Below are positions 1 through 7,423 of a stretch of DNA of 38,965 bases, piece after piece. The notes below the pieces were generated by a model, which saw only the letters and a program-made list of their open reading frames with translations, ran no database searches and was not told where the DNA came from. The stretch's first letter is position 1. Every line of letters starts with the position of its first letter. A program made the position numbers and the translations under genes. Source of the DNA: Solirubrobacterales bacterium (GTDB taxonomy: Bacteria > Actinomycetota > Thermoleophilia > Solirubrobacterales > Solirubrobacteraceae); assembly GCA_027315255.1 (NCBI GenBank), contig DAHUYL010000041.1:1-38965 (forward strand), read 5' to 3'.

Positions 1-215
1 ATCAGCTCGATCAGACCGAGCCGCTCGAGCGTGCGCACGTGGTACGCGACGGTCCCGAGCGTGGCGTCGAGGTGCTCCGCGAGCTGGACCGGGCTGGCGT
101 TGCGCTCCTAGAGCAGCGCCAGGATCCGGATCCGCAGCGGATGGCCGAGCGCCTTCACGTACCGCGGGTCAGCCACGCCCGCGTTCGGCTCGGTGTCAGC
201 CTGGCCGCTCACCAT
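1..215 (-). pseudogene. ArsR-type winged-helix regulator, interrupted by a TAG stop, cut by window edge
   Basis: Reading the minus strand from the ATG at 215, the frame gives an N-terminus leading into KALGHPLRIRILALL, then a TAG stop at 110-108, then ERNASPVQLAEHLDATLGTV and AYHVRTLERLGLIEL in the same frame to the window edge. This is the classic ArsR/HTH_20 layout: helix 1 with the GHPLR-type motif, then the recognition helix and a wing that pairs with YHVRxLE. The stop falls at codon 36, where relatives commonly have Glu or Gln; GAG or CAG to TAG is a single change. Both flanks are fully conserved in character, so the lesion looks recent, or could be a sequencing error. An active protein would bind DNA as a dimer and respond to a metal or other cue; the effector domain is outside the window. 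Confidence 0.7.
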
Positions 216-376
216 CCAGACGGTATCTGACCAGCCGCAGCCGGCAGGTCGCTCTGCACGAAACATTTATGCTGCTTGGACGGCGAGACCTCGGACGCGG
301 TCGTGTCGCGGCGCAACCTGCGGGTGTCTGCCCAGGACCCGATCCCGTCGGGAGGCTCGACCGGATCCTCGAGGCG
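216..376. other. Intergenic region between PolDom stop and ArsR-type start
   Basis: This 161-bp gap separates two minus-strand genes. It contains a locally AT-richer patch near 264-272 (AACATTTAT on the plus strand) that could supply the -10 region for the ArsR-type gene. I see no convincing -35 partner, operator or coding sequence. Confidence 0.3.
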
Positions 377-1312
377 CTAATCGGCGGGCTTCGACCCGTC
401 GCGCTCCGCCCACTCGAGCAGCGGGTCGAGCTCGAACACCGCCTCGTCGATCCCGGCGTGCAGGTCGCCGAGGCGGGCAAAGCGCGCCGGCACGGTCGCG
501 ATCGTCAGCTCAGCCGGCTCGACGTCGGCGATCTCCTCCCAGGCGATCGGGGTCGAGACCGTCGCCTCCGGCACGCCGCGAACCGAGTATGCGGAGGCGA
601 TCGTGTGGTCCCGGGCGTTCTGGTTGAAGTCGACGAACGCCTTCGCCGGGTCGCGCTCGCGCCGCCACCACACGGTGGTTGCGTCGTCCGGGGCGCGCCG
701 CTCGACTTCGCGGGCGAACGCGAGTGCGGCTCGACGGACCTCGCCGAAGCCCCAGCGAGGCGAGATCCGGACATAGATGTGGAGCCCGCCCCCGCCCGAC
801 GTCTTCGGCCAGCCGACCGCGCCCAGCTCGTCGAGCACCTCGCCCACCACGCCGGCGACGCGGCGGACGCGATCGAACGGGCACGCGAGCCCGGGATCGA
901 TGTCGATCCGCCACTCGTCCGGGAGCTCGACGTGGCCGCGGCGGGAGTTCCACGGATGAAACTCGACGGTCGACATCTGCACCGCCCAGATCACCGCCGC
1001 CAGCTCGGTGACGCACAGCTCGTCGGCGGTGCGGTCGAACCGGGGGAAGTGGACGCGGACGGTCTCGAGCCAGTCGGGCGCCCCGCGCGGGATTCGCTTC
1101 TGGTGGACCTTCTCGCCGCCCGTGCCCTCGGGGAAGCGATGCAGCATGCACGGGCGCTCGCGCAGGGCGCGGACGATCCCGTCGCCGACGCCGACGTAGT
1201 AGCGGGCGAGGTCGAGCTTCGTCTCACCGCGCGCCGCGAAGTAGACCCGGTCCGGGTTGGAGATCCGGACCGTCCGCGTACCGACCTCCAGCTCGACCGC
1301 GTCGGCTCCCAT
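377..1312 (-). CDS. LigD-type primase-polymerase domain protein (standalone PolDom)
   Basis: 311 residues, the length of the archaeo-eukaryotic-primase-like polymerase domain of bacterial LigD, without ligase or phosphoesterase domains. The three catalytic motifs are visible: DEWRIDIDP (Asp137 and Asp139 as metal ligands), TSGGGGLHIYV (motif II, His178) and FVDFNQN (Asp228). Asp137/139 match the numbering of the Mycobacterium LigD polymerase. The N-terminal HRFPEGTGGEKVHQKRIP segment, which contacts the 5' phosphate in relatives, is present. The family fills gaps and adds (ribo)nucleotides at broken DNA ends during non-homologous end joining. It starts 16 bp after the stop of the SNF2 ATPase gene on the same strand, so the two are probably co-transcribed. 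No Ku or ligase gene is in the window, so its end-joining partner is unknown. Confidence 0.93.
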   Translation of the reverse strand: MGADAVELEVGTRTVRISNPDRVYFAARGETKLDLARYYVGVGDGIVRALRERPCMLHRFPEGTGGEKVHQKRIPRGAPDWLETVRVHFPRFDRTADELCVTELAAVIWAVQMSTVEFHPWNSRRGHVELPDEWRIDIDPGLACPFDRVRRVAGVVGEVLDELGAVGWPKTSGGGGLHIYVRISPRWGFGEVRRAALAFAREVERRAPDDATTVWWRRERDPAKAFVDFNQNARDHTIASAYSVRGVPEATVSTPIAWEEIADVEPAELTIATVPARFARLGDLHAGIDEAVFELDPLLEWAERDGSKPAD

Positions 1313-1328
1313 CCCCGCACAACAGTAG

Positions 1329-3554
1329 TCACGATCGACGGCGCGCGCGGGGGCCTGCCGCCCGCACTGCGTCGGCGCCGGTGTCGCCGGCGACGGCGCG
1401 CAGGTGGCGGAACGGCCGCCCCTCGCGCAGCTCGCGGACGACGCCGTCGATCAGGCCTCCGTCGGGCAGCTCGCGGCCGTCGGTGACGGCATCGATGATC
1501 TGACGCTTGCGCTGGATCAGCCGCGCCATCGTCTCGTCGATCGTCGCTGCGGCGAGCAGGTACCAGGCCGTGACCGAATCGCTCTGACCGATCCGATGAC
1601 AGCGGTCCTCGGCCTGGTCGTGCAGCGCCGGGGTCCATTCGAGCTCGACGAAGCACACGTTGGAGGCACGGGTGAGGGTGATCCCCTGGGCGGCGGCGCG
1701 CGTCGCGCACACGATCAGCGCCGGTCCGCCCGGATCCTGGAAGGACGCGATCGCCGCCTGGCGCGAGGCGATCGTGTCCTCGCCGAGGATGTGGAGCGCG
1801 TCGGGGAAGCGCGCGAGCACGGTCCGCTGGATCTCGAGATGGCGCGCGAACACGACCAGCGGCTCGCCCGAGGCGAGGAAGTCGTGGATCCACGCGAGCG
1901 CCGCCGCGAGCTTGCCACGAGCCGCGAGCCGCTGCAGCGCGGTCAGCTGAGCGAGCCGCTCGGCGCGAAGCGTCGCCGCGATCCGCGCGTCGAGCTCGCG
2001 CAGGTCGAGCGGCTGGGTGCGCAGCCACGCGATCACGTCGTCCTCGGCCAGCCGGTACTCGTGCTCGTTGGTCAGCCGCACCGGTACCACCACCTGGCGC
2101 TTGGCCGGCAGCTGGGGCAGCACCTCGCGCTTGAGCCTGCGCACGAAGCAGTGGCGACGCAGGTGCCAGTGCAGGCGCTCCTCGCTCAGCTCGCCTTCGA
2201 ACTGCCGCGAGAAGCTCGCCCCCGACCCGAAGTCCTTGAGGCGACCGATCACCCGCAGCTGGGCGATCAGCTCGTCGGCGTGGTTCAGCACGGGAGTGCC
2301 GCTGAGCGCCAGCCGCAGACCGTCGGGCGGGACCGCGTCGGCCAGCCGCCTGACGGCCTGCGTGCGCTTCGCCTGCGGGTTCTTGCAGTAGTGCGACTCG
2401 TCGGCGACCAGGGCGCGCGGCCGGCGGCGCGCGAGCAGCTCGCGGTGGGCGGCGACCAGCTCGTAGTTGAGGATCGTGATGTCGGCCCGCGCCGGCGCGC
2501 CGCTGCGGCCGTTGACGATCGCGACGGTGCGGTGCGGCAGCCACTGGCGCGTCTCGCGTTCCCAGGTCAGCTTCATCGACGCCGGGCAGATCACGACTGC
2601 CGGGAAGGCGCCGTCGGCCTCGAGCGTGGCGAGCGCCTCGACGGTCTTGCCGAGTCCCTGCTCGTCGGCCAGGAACGTGCGGCGCGCCTCGAGTGCGTAG
2701 CGGACCGCCGCCCACTGGAACGGTGCGAGCTCGCCGCCGATCGCGGCCGCCACCTCGGGGATCGGCTCGGCCGCACGGGCCTGCGATCGTGCGATCTGGG
2801 CGCGGGCGGCGCGATGCTCGCGCCCGAGCTCCTCGAGCGCCAGCGCTGCCTCGGGCGCCACGTGCACCGTGTGGCGGGCGATGAACGCGTCGAGCGCGTC
2901 GACGATCCACGGATCGAGCTTCAGCTCACCGGCGGTGGCGCCGGGAAGCGCCGTGAACGCGACCGCGACATCCGGGTCCCACAGCGTCTCGAGCGCGAAC
3001 CGCTCGCCGGCGACGCCACGCGCCAGGATCAGGCGGGCCGGCGGCGGATCCTCGCCGCTTTCGACCGCCTCGAGGCAGCGGCGCGCCGCGACGCTGAAGC
3101 GCGGCTCGTGCAACTCCTGGAGGGCCCCGGCAGCCGCAGCGGTCATCGGCACGAGCACGCGGCCGCCTTCGAGCTCGACGGCGCCGTCTCGCAGCGACGC
3201 CGGGGGCGTGCCGGCGAGCGTGTCGAGCGCCCACCAACCACGTCCGCCGTATGCCGCGGTGCGGACGTAGCCGACCCAGCGCTGCGCGACCTGCTCCAGC
3301 CAGGCGTCGAGCTCGTCGCTGCGCGTCAGCTCCGGGTAGTGCCGGAGGATCTCGCTGAGGCGCGCCGCCAGGAAGCCGTCGGCCGGTGCGGACCACTCGC
3401 GCGCGTCCCAGTCGAAGCGGCGCCCCGGCAGCGTTCGCACGGCCGCCACGAGGTGACCGTCGTAAGGGAACGACAGGACGACCTCGGCCGCCCCGTCGGA
3501 CGTCGTACGCAGGGTCACGTTCGGCTTTTGCGGGAGCGCACGGATGCCGATCAC
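1329..3554 (-). CDS. SNF2-family DNA-dependent ATPase, SMARCAL1/HARP-like
   Basis: 741 residues from a GTG at 3554; the reading frame stays open further upstream, but the preceding sequence is a shadow of neighbouring genes and a homologous N-terminus begins here. The SNF2 core shows Walker A in DEQGLGKTVEAL (about residue 298), the DESH box (about 383), the LALSGTPVLN motif III and RCHRIGQ motif VI (about 651). The first 80 residues (FPYDGHLVAAVRTLPGRRFD, then WDAREW) resemble the HARP domain of SMARCAL1, which binds fork or single/double-strand junctions and anneals DNA. I infer a role in remodelling repair intermediates; the downstream polymerase gene supports this. Its GTG lies 29 bp from the divergent gene at 3584, so any promoter is shared in that short gap or overlaps coding sequence. 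Confidence 0.88.
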   Translation of the reverse strand: MIGIRALPQKPNVTLRTTSDGAAEVVLSFPYDGHLVAAVRTLPGRRFDWDAREWSAPADGFLAARLSEILRHYPELTRSDELDAWLEQVAQRWVGYVRTAAYGGRGWWALDTLAGTPPASLRDGAVELEGGRVLVPMTAAAAGALQELHEPRFSVAARRCLEAVESGEDPPPARLILARGVAGERFALETLWDPDVAVAFTALPGATAGELKLDPWIVDALDAFIARHTVHVAPEAALALEELGREHRAARAQIARSQARAAEPIPEVAAAIGGELAPFQWAAVRYALEARRTFLADEQGLGKTVEALATLEADGAFPAVVICPASMKLTWERETRQWLPHRTVAIVNGRSGAPARADITILNYELVAAHRELLARRRPRALVADESHYCKNPQAKRTQAVRRLADAVPPDGLRLALSGTPVLNHADELIAQLRVIGRLKDFGSGASFSRQFEGELSEERLHWHLRRHCFVRRLKREVLPQLPAKRQVVVPVRLTNEHEYRLAEDDVIAWLRTQPLDLRELDARIAATLRAERLAQLTALQRLAARGKLAAALAWIHDFLASGEPLVVFARHLEIQRTVLARFPDALHILGEDTIASRQAAIASFQDPGGPALIVCATRAAAQGITLTRASNVCFVELEWTPALHDQAEDRCHRIGQSDSVTAWYLLAAATIDETMARLIQRKRQIIDAVTDGRELPDGGLIDGVVRELREGRPFRHLRAVAGDTGADAVRAAGPRARRRS

Positions 3555-3583
3555 GTTAGAGTGGCGACGACTGTGGAGGTCAG

Positions 3584-3898
3584 ATGACGGAGTCCGGTTA
3601 CCTGACATTCGCGGTGCTGTCGGCGCTCCTCGTGTTGCTCGCTGCGGTCGTGGTGCTCCACCGCCGGCGTGGGATGCCGCCTGGACAGGGGGACGATGAC
3701 TCGGACGGCGGCGATGGTGGCACCCGGCGGCCGGACCCGCCACTGGTCGGTCCGCCGCGCAGCGGGCTGCCGCTGCCGGACGCCGAGCCGGCGAGCCGCC
3801 GCTACCAGGGAACCCGGCGCACGACGCTGATCCCGGCGCGCGCCCGCCGCCCGGTGCGCGACCCGCAGCGCCCGCGGGTCCCCGCAAGCTCGCGATAG
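3584..3898 (+). CDS. Small single-pass membrane protein, unknown function
   Basis: 104 residues. ATG at 3584 is preceded by a clear GGAGGT ribosome binding site (3575-3580). Residues about 6-26 form one hydrophobic helix (LTFAVLSALLVLLAAVVVL), followed by HRRR, which by the positive-inside rule places the C-terminus in the cytoplasm. The rest is Asp/Gly-, Pro- and Arg-rich and looks disordered. I recognise no family. It is divergent from the SNF2 gene and 31 bp upstream of the ClC gene on the same strand, so it may share a transcript with the latter. The ribosome binding site and membrane segment support a real gene; the function is open. Confidence 0.65.
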   Translation: MTESGYLTFAVLSALLVLLAAVVVLHRRRGMPPGQGDDDSDGGDGGTRRPDPPLVGPPRSGLPLPDAEPASRRYQGTRRTTLIPARARRPVRDPQRPRVPASSR

Positions 3899-3929
3899 CG
3901 ACACGGGTCCCGGCACTACAGTCCGTCGC

Positions 3930-5384
3930 GTGAGCGGGTCCGACTTCGATGCACGCGTGCGGCATGGCGGCCAGCACCGCTGGCACACCCCGCAGCCGAA
4001 CATCAGCGGGCTCGGCATCATCGCCTCGTACACCGCGAAGTTCTGGGCGATCGTGGTCGTGCTCGGCGCGATCACGGGCGCGGGCGGGGTGCTGCTGATC
4101 CTGCTGCTGAGGCTCGTCGAGCGGGTCACCTACGGCCACCATGGAGCGTCGCTGCTCGCGATCGTGCGCGCGTCGCCCGGGTGGCGGCACCTGGCGGCGC
4201 TGCTCGGGGCTGCCGTGATCGTGGTCGCCGGCCTGCGCCTGCTCGGCCGGCGCACGACCGGCGGCACCGAGGTCTCCGAAGCCATCTGGCTGAACTCGGG
4301 GCGGCTCGACTGGCTGACCAGCGTCGCCCGCGGCCTGCTGTCGATCGTGACCATCGGGATGGGCGTCTCACTCGGGCGCGAGGCCGCGCCGCAGCTGTTC
4401 GGGGCGGCGAGCGCGAGCAGCCTGGCCGGCTGGGCTGACCTCCCCACCTGGCAGCGCCGGCTGCTCGTCGCGAGCGGCACCGGAGCCGGGTTCGCCGCGG
4501 TCTACAACGTGCCGCTCGGCGGGACGCTGCTGGCGCTCGAGGTGATGCTCGGGACGCTTGCGCTACCGCTCGTCGTGCCGGCCCTGCTGATGTCGGTGAC
4601 AGCCACGGCGGTCGCGTGGATCTTCCTCGGGACGGGTTCGACCTACCACGTGTCGACCTATCCGTTTCACCCCTCGCAGCTCGCGTTCGCGGTGCTGATG
4701 GGACCGATCGTAGGCGTAGCCGGCGTCGGCTGGACGCGGCTGATCACGGCCGCCAACCGGGCGCGCCCGCGAGCGTGGGGACGCTGGCTTGCGCCGTTTC
4801 TGGCGTTCGGCGTGCTCGGGGCGCTGTCGCTTCAGTATCCGCAGCTGCTCGGCAACGGCCGCGACATCGTGCAGCTCGCGATCGTCGCGAACCTGTCGGT
4901 CGGGCTGCTGTTCGTGCTGTTTCTGCTGAAGCCGCTCGTGACGGCCGCGTGCCTGGCGTCCGGCTCGCCGGGGGGGCTGTTCACCCCGACGTTCGCGGTC
5001 GGCGTGCTGCTCGCGGGTGCGTGCGGTTCGATCTGGTCGCACATCTGGCCGGGGGCGCCGGTCGGGAGCCTGGCGCTGATCGGCGGCGGCGCGTTCCTCG
5101 CGGCGGCGATGCAGGGGCCGCTCGCGGGCGCGGTGCTCGTCCTGGAGCTGACGCGCAACTTCGACGCGCTGATGGTCCCGACCCTGATCGCGGTCGTCGA
5201 GGCGACGATCCTCTCGCGGCGGCTCGGCGCGCACTCGATCTACTCCGCCAGGCTCGGTACGGACGCATCGGTCGAGCCTCATCCCAGCCGCAACGCCGCC
5301 GCGATCGCGGCGATCTACGCGCTCGACGAGACGCCGTCCCCCGAGCTCGCTCAGCGGCCGGAGGGCGGCGGGCCGCCGGGCTGA
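3930..5384 (+). CDS. ClC-family chloride channel/transporter
   Basis: 484 residues from GTG 3930, with about ten hydrophobic segments. ClC signatures are present: SLGREAAPQ with the external gating Glu151, VYNVPLGGTLLALEVM, SGSPGGLFTPTF (about 344-355), MQGPLAGAVLVLEL, and Tyr438 in the SIYSARL segment, equivalent to the chloride-coordinating Tyr445 of E. coli ClC. The GSGIP selectivity loop is diverged (GGTEVSE, 111-117). The internal proton glutamate of antiporters (Glu203 in E. coli) aligns with Val205 here, as in vertebrate ClC channels, while the preceding Glu204 is kept. This suggests passive or altered chloride transport rather than standard 2 Cl-/1 H+ exchange. No CBS domains follow. 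It converges on the Lrp gene with a 51-bp gap. Confidence 0.93.
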   Translation: MSGSDFDARVRHGGQHRWHTPQPNISGLGIIASYTAKFWAIVVVLGAITGAGGVLLILLLRLVERVTYGHHGASLLAIVRASPGWRHLAALLGAAVIVVAGLRLLGRRTTGGTEVSEAIWLNSGRLDWLTSVARGLLSIVTIGMGVSLGREAAPQLFGAASASSLAGWADLPTWQRRLLVASGTGAGFAAVYNVPLGGTLLALEVMLGTLALPLVVPALLMSVTATAVAWIFLGTGSTYHVSTYPFHPSQLAFAVLMGPIVGVAGVGWTRLITAANRARPRAWGRWLAPFLAFGVLGALSLQYPQLLGNGRDIVQLAIVANLSVGLLFVLFLLKPLVTAACLASGSPGGLFTPTFAVGVLLAGACGSIWSHIWPGAPVGSLALIGGGAFLAAAMQGPLAGAVLVLELTRNFDALMVPTLIAVVEATILSRRLGAHSIYSARLGTDASVEPHPSRNAAAIAAIYALDETPSPELAQRPEGGGPPG

Positions 5385-5435
5385 GCCGTCGGGCCGAGCC
5401 GCCGGCGGAGCGCCCCGGGCGGGTGCGCGACCGGG

Positions 5436-5930
5436 TCAGGCCGGGTCGGCGGTACCCCAGATTCCGGGGCCGCGCTGGTGCTCGTAGATCAGCGAAGCCT
5501 CGGCGTGGCCGACCGCGGGGTGCGTGGCGAGGTGCTCGACGACGAACTCGCGGAGATCCTGCGGGTCGCGAGCGGCCACCCACACGAGGTAGTCGGTCAC
5601 CCCGGTCACGTGGAAGACCATCAGCACACCCGGGAGCCTGCGGATCGTGCTCGTGAACGCGTCGATCTGCTCCCGCGTGTGCGCCGTCAGCCTGATCGCG
5701 ACGAGTGCCTGGAGCGGCCGGCCCAGCGCGGCGAGGTCGACCTCGGCGTGGAAGCCGCGAATCACACCGCGCTCGCGCAGCGCGCGCAGGCGCGCAAGGG
5801 CTGTGGAGGGGGCCACGCCCACCTCCTCGGACAGGCGCTGGTAGGTGATCCGCGCGTCCCGGGCGACGAGTTCGAGGATCGCCCGATCGGTGGCGTCCAC
5901 GGAGGATTGCGGATGCTTCGAGATCGACAT
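5436..5930 (-). CDS. Lrp/AsnC-family transcriptional regulator
   Basis: 164 residues from ATG 5930. N-terminal helix-turn-helix (DATDRAILELVARDARITYQ, then RLSEEVGVAPSTALARLRAL) followed by the RAM/ligand-binding alpha-beta domain (VDLAALGRPLQALVAIRL and GVTDYLVWVAARD). Such proteins form dimers to octamers, bind amino acids and act locally or globally. It is divergent from cystathionine beta-synthase with 110 bp between them, and that gap carries a palindrome matching the Lrp-box consensus, so it probably represses itself and controls the transsulfuration genes in response to cysteine or another amino acid (inference). The last ten residues (GPGIWGTADPA) form a short unconserved-looking tail. 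Confidence 0.93.
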   Translation of the reverse strand: MSISKHPQSSVDATDRAILELVARDARITYQRLSEEVGVAPSTALARLRALRERGVIRGFHAEVDLAALGRPLQALVAIRLTAHTREQIDAFTSTIRRLPGVLMVFHVTGVTDYLVWVAARDPQDLREFVVEHLATHPAVGHAEASLIYEHQRGPGIWGTADPA

Positions 5931-5977
5931 GGCTGGTGTGGACGAGTTCGCAGAAGTTTCGAATTTGGCGGCATCTA

Positions 5978-5989
5978 CAGAATATTCTG
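5978..5989. promoter_or_regulatory. Perfect palindrome resembling an Lrp box
   Basis: CAGAATATTCTG is a perfect 12-bp palindrome. With the next three bases it matches the E. coli Lrp consensus YAGHAWATTWTDCTR at 13 of 15 positions. It lies between the divergent lrp and cbs starts, in the only strongly AT-rich stretch nearby, about 8 bp upstream of the candidate cbs -35 hexamer. It is a likely binding site for the adjacent regulator. Confidence 0.6.
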
Positions 5990-5996
5990 CGGCAAC

Positions 5997-6025
5997 TTGA
6001 CCGTCAACCGCATGATCAGCAAAAT
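5997..6025 (+). promoter_or_regulatory. Candidate sigma-70-type promoter for the transsulfuration operon
   Basis: TTGACC at 5997-6002 and CAAAAT at 6020-6025 are separated by 17 bp. Transcription would begin about 6031-6033, only some 8-10 bp before the GTG at 6041, implying a very short leader or near-leaderless translation. This fits the lack of a Shine-Dalgarno sequence before that GTG. Confidence 0.4.
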
Positions 6026-6040
6026 CGCTCGATTACACGG

Positions 6041-7423
6041 GTGGCGTGCACTACCGCGATCAGCGATTCGATCCTCGACACGATCGGCGAGACGCCGCTC
6101 GTGCGGCTGTCGCGCATCGGCGCCGGGCTGACGCCGCAGCTGCTCGCCAAGCTCGAGTCGTTCAACCCGGGCGGGTCGATCAAGGATCGGGTCGCGGTGG
6201 CGCTGATCGAAGCGGCCGAACGCGACGGCACGCTGATGCCGGGCGGGACGATCGTCGAGCCGACGTCGGGCAACACCGGCACCGGTCTGGCGATCGCCGC
6301 ACGGTTGAAGGGCTATCGGGTGATCGCGGTGATGCCGGACAAGATGTCCCGGGAGAAGATCGATCTGCTGCGCGCGTACGGCGCCGAGGTGATCGTCGCC
6401 CCCACCGACGTGCCGCCGGACTCGCCTCAGTCCTACTACCGGGTGGCTGACCGGCTCACGGCCGAGATCCCCGGCGCCGTCCAGCCCAACCAGTACTTCA
6501 ACCAGGCCAACCCGCAGGCGCACTACGAGTCGACGGGGCCCGAGCTGTGGGAGCAGACGGGCGGGACGATCACGCACCTGGTCGCCGGGGTCGGTACCGG
6601 CGGCACGATCACCGGTACGGCGCGCTACCTGCGCGAGCGCAATCCCGAGCTGGTCGTGATCGGAGCGGACCCGGTCGGGTCGATCTACAGCGGCGGCGCC
6701 GAGGGGGTCCGGCCGTACCTGGTCGAGGGGGTCGGCGAGGACTTCTGGCCCGGCACGTTCGATCCGACCGTCGTGACGCGGTGGGTGACGGTGTCAGACC
6801 GCGACGCGTTCCTGACGACGAGGCGGCTCGCGCAGGAGGAGGGGATCCTGGCCGGCGGCTCCGGCGGCATGGCGCTGCACGCCGCGCTGGCGGTTGCCGC
6901 CGGGATCGACGATCCGGAGGCGGTGATCGTCGTCGTGCTGCCGGACAGCGGCCGCTCGTACCTGTCGAAGGTGTACTCGGATCCATGGATGCGCCAGTAC
7001 GGATTCCTCGCGCCCGATGCCGAGAAGACGGTCGGCGACGTACTCGCCCACAAGCGCGCGATGGACGACATACCGACGCTCGTGACCGTTCAGCCCGACT
7101 TCCTCGTGCGTGACGCGGTCGCGCTGCTGCACGAGCACCGCGTCTCGCAGCTGCCGGTCGTGAGCGCCGAGGATCCGCTGCAGGTCGTCGGGGCGGTCGG
7201 CGAGCGCGGGTTGCTGCGACATGCGGCCCGCAACCCGGCGCTGCTCGAGGGGCCGATCTCCGAGGTGATGGAGCCGCCGTTCCCGGCGGTGTCGCTCGAG
7301 GATCCGGTGCGCGACGCGGTCGAGCTGCTGGCGGGCGACCAGCAGGCCCTGCTCGTCACCCGCGACGGCCGGGCCGAGGGGCTCGTCACGCGAACCGACC
7401 TGCTCGAAGCGCTCGCCGGGTGA
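6041..7423 (+). CDS. cbs: Cystathionine beta-synthase with C-terminal CBS domain pair
   Basis: 460 residues from GTG 6041; an upstream ATG at 5936 is in frame but would overlap the regulatory region and encode unconserved residues. The fold-type II PLP core shows FNPGGSIKDR with the Schiff-base Lys48, EPTSGNTGTG (73-82, phosphate/carboxylate binding) and GVGTGGTITGTARYL. SGRSYLSKVYSDPWM is typical of cystathionine beta-synthase rather than plain cysteine synthase. From about residue 345 two CBS repeats follow (LVTVQPDFLVRDAVALLHEH and VSLEDPVRDAVELLAGD), which in relatives bind adenosyl ligands and regulate activity. It condenses homocysteine with serine to cystathionine. The stop overlaps the next start by 4 bp (GTGA). 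Confidence 0.92.
   Translation: MACTTAISDSILDTIGETPLVRLSRIGAGLTPQLLAKLESFNPGGSIKDRVAVALIEAAERDGTLMPGGTIVEPTSGNTGTGLAIAARLKGYRVIAVMPDKMSREKIDLLRAYGAEVIVAPTDVPPDSPQSYYRVADRLTAEIPGAVQPNQYFNQANPQAHYESTGPELWEQTGGTITHLVAGVGTGGTITGTARYLRERNPELVVIGADPVGSIYSGGAEGVRPYLVEGVGEDFWPGTFDPTVVTRWVTVSDRDAFLTTRRLAQEEGILAGGSGGMALHAALAVAAGIDDPEAVIVVVLPDSGRSYLSKVYSDPWMRQYGFLAPDAEKTVGDVLAHKRAMDDIPTLVTVQPDFLVRDAVALLHEHRVSQLPVVSAEDPLQVVGAVGERGLLRHAARNPALLEGPISEVMEPPFPAVSLEDPVRDAVELLAGDQQALLVTRDGRAEGLVTRTDLLEALAG

Noticed and set aside
269-3587. Long plus-strand open frames opposite the polymerase and SNF2 genes
   Set aside because: They are antisense shadows caused by high GC; composition is Arg/Gly/Asp-rich with no domain, while the minus strand has clear motifs.
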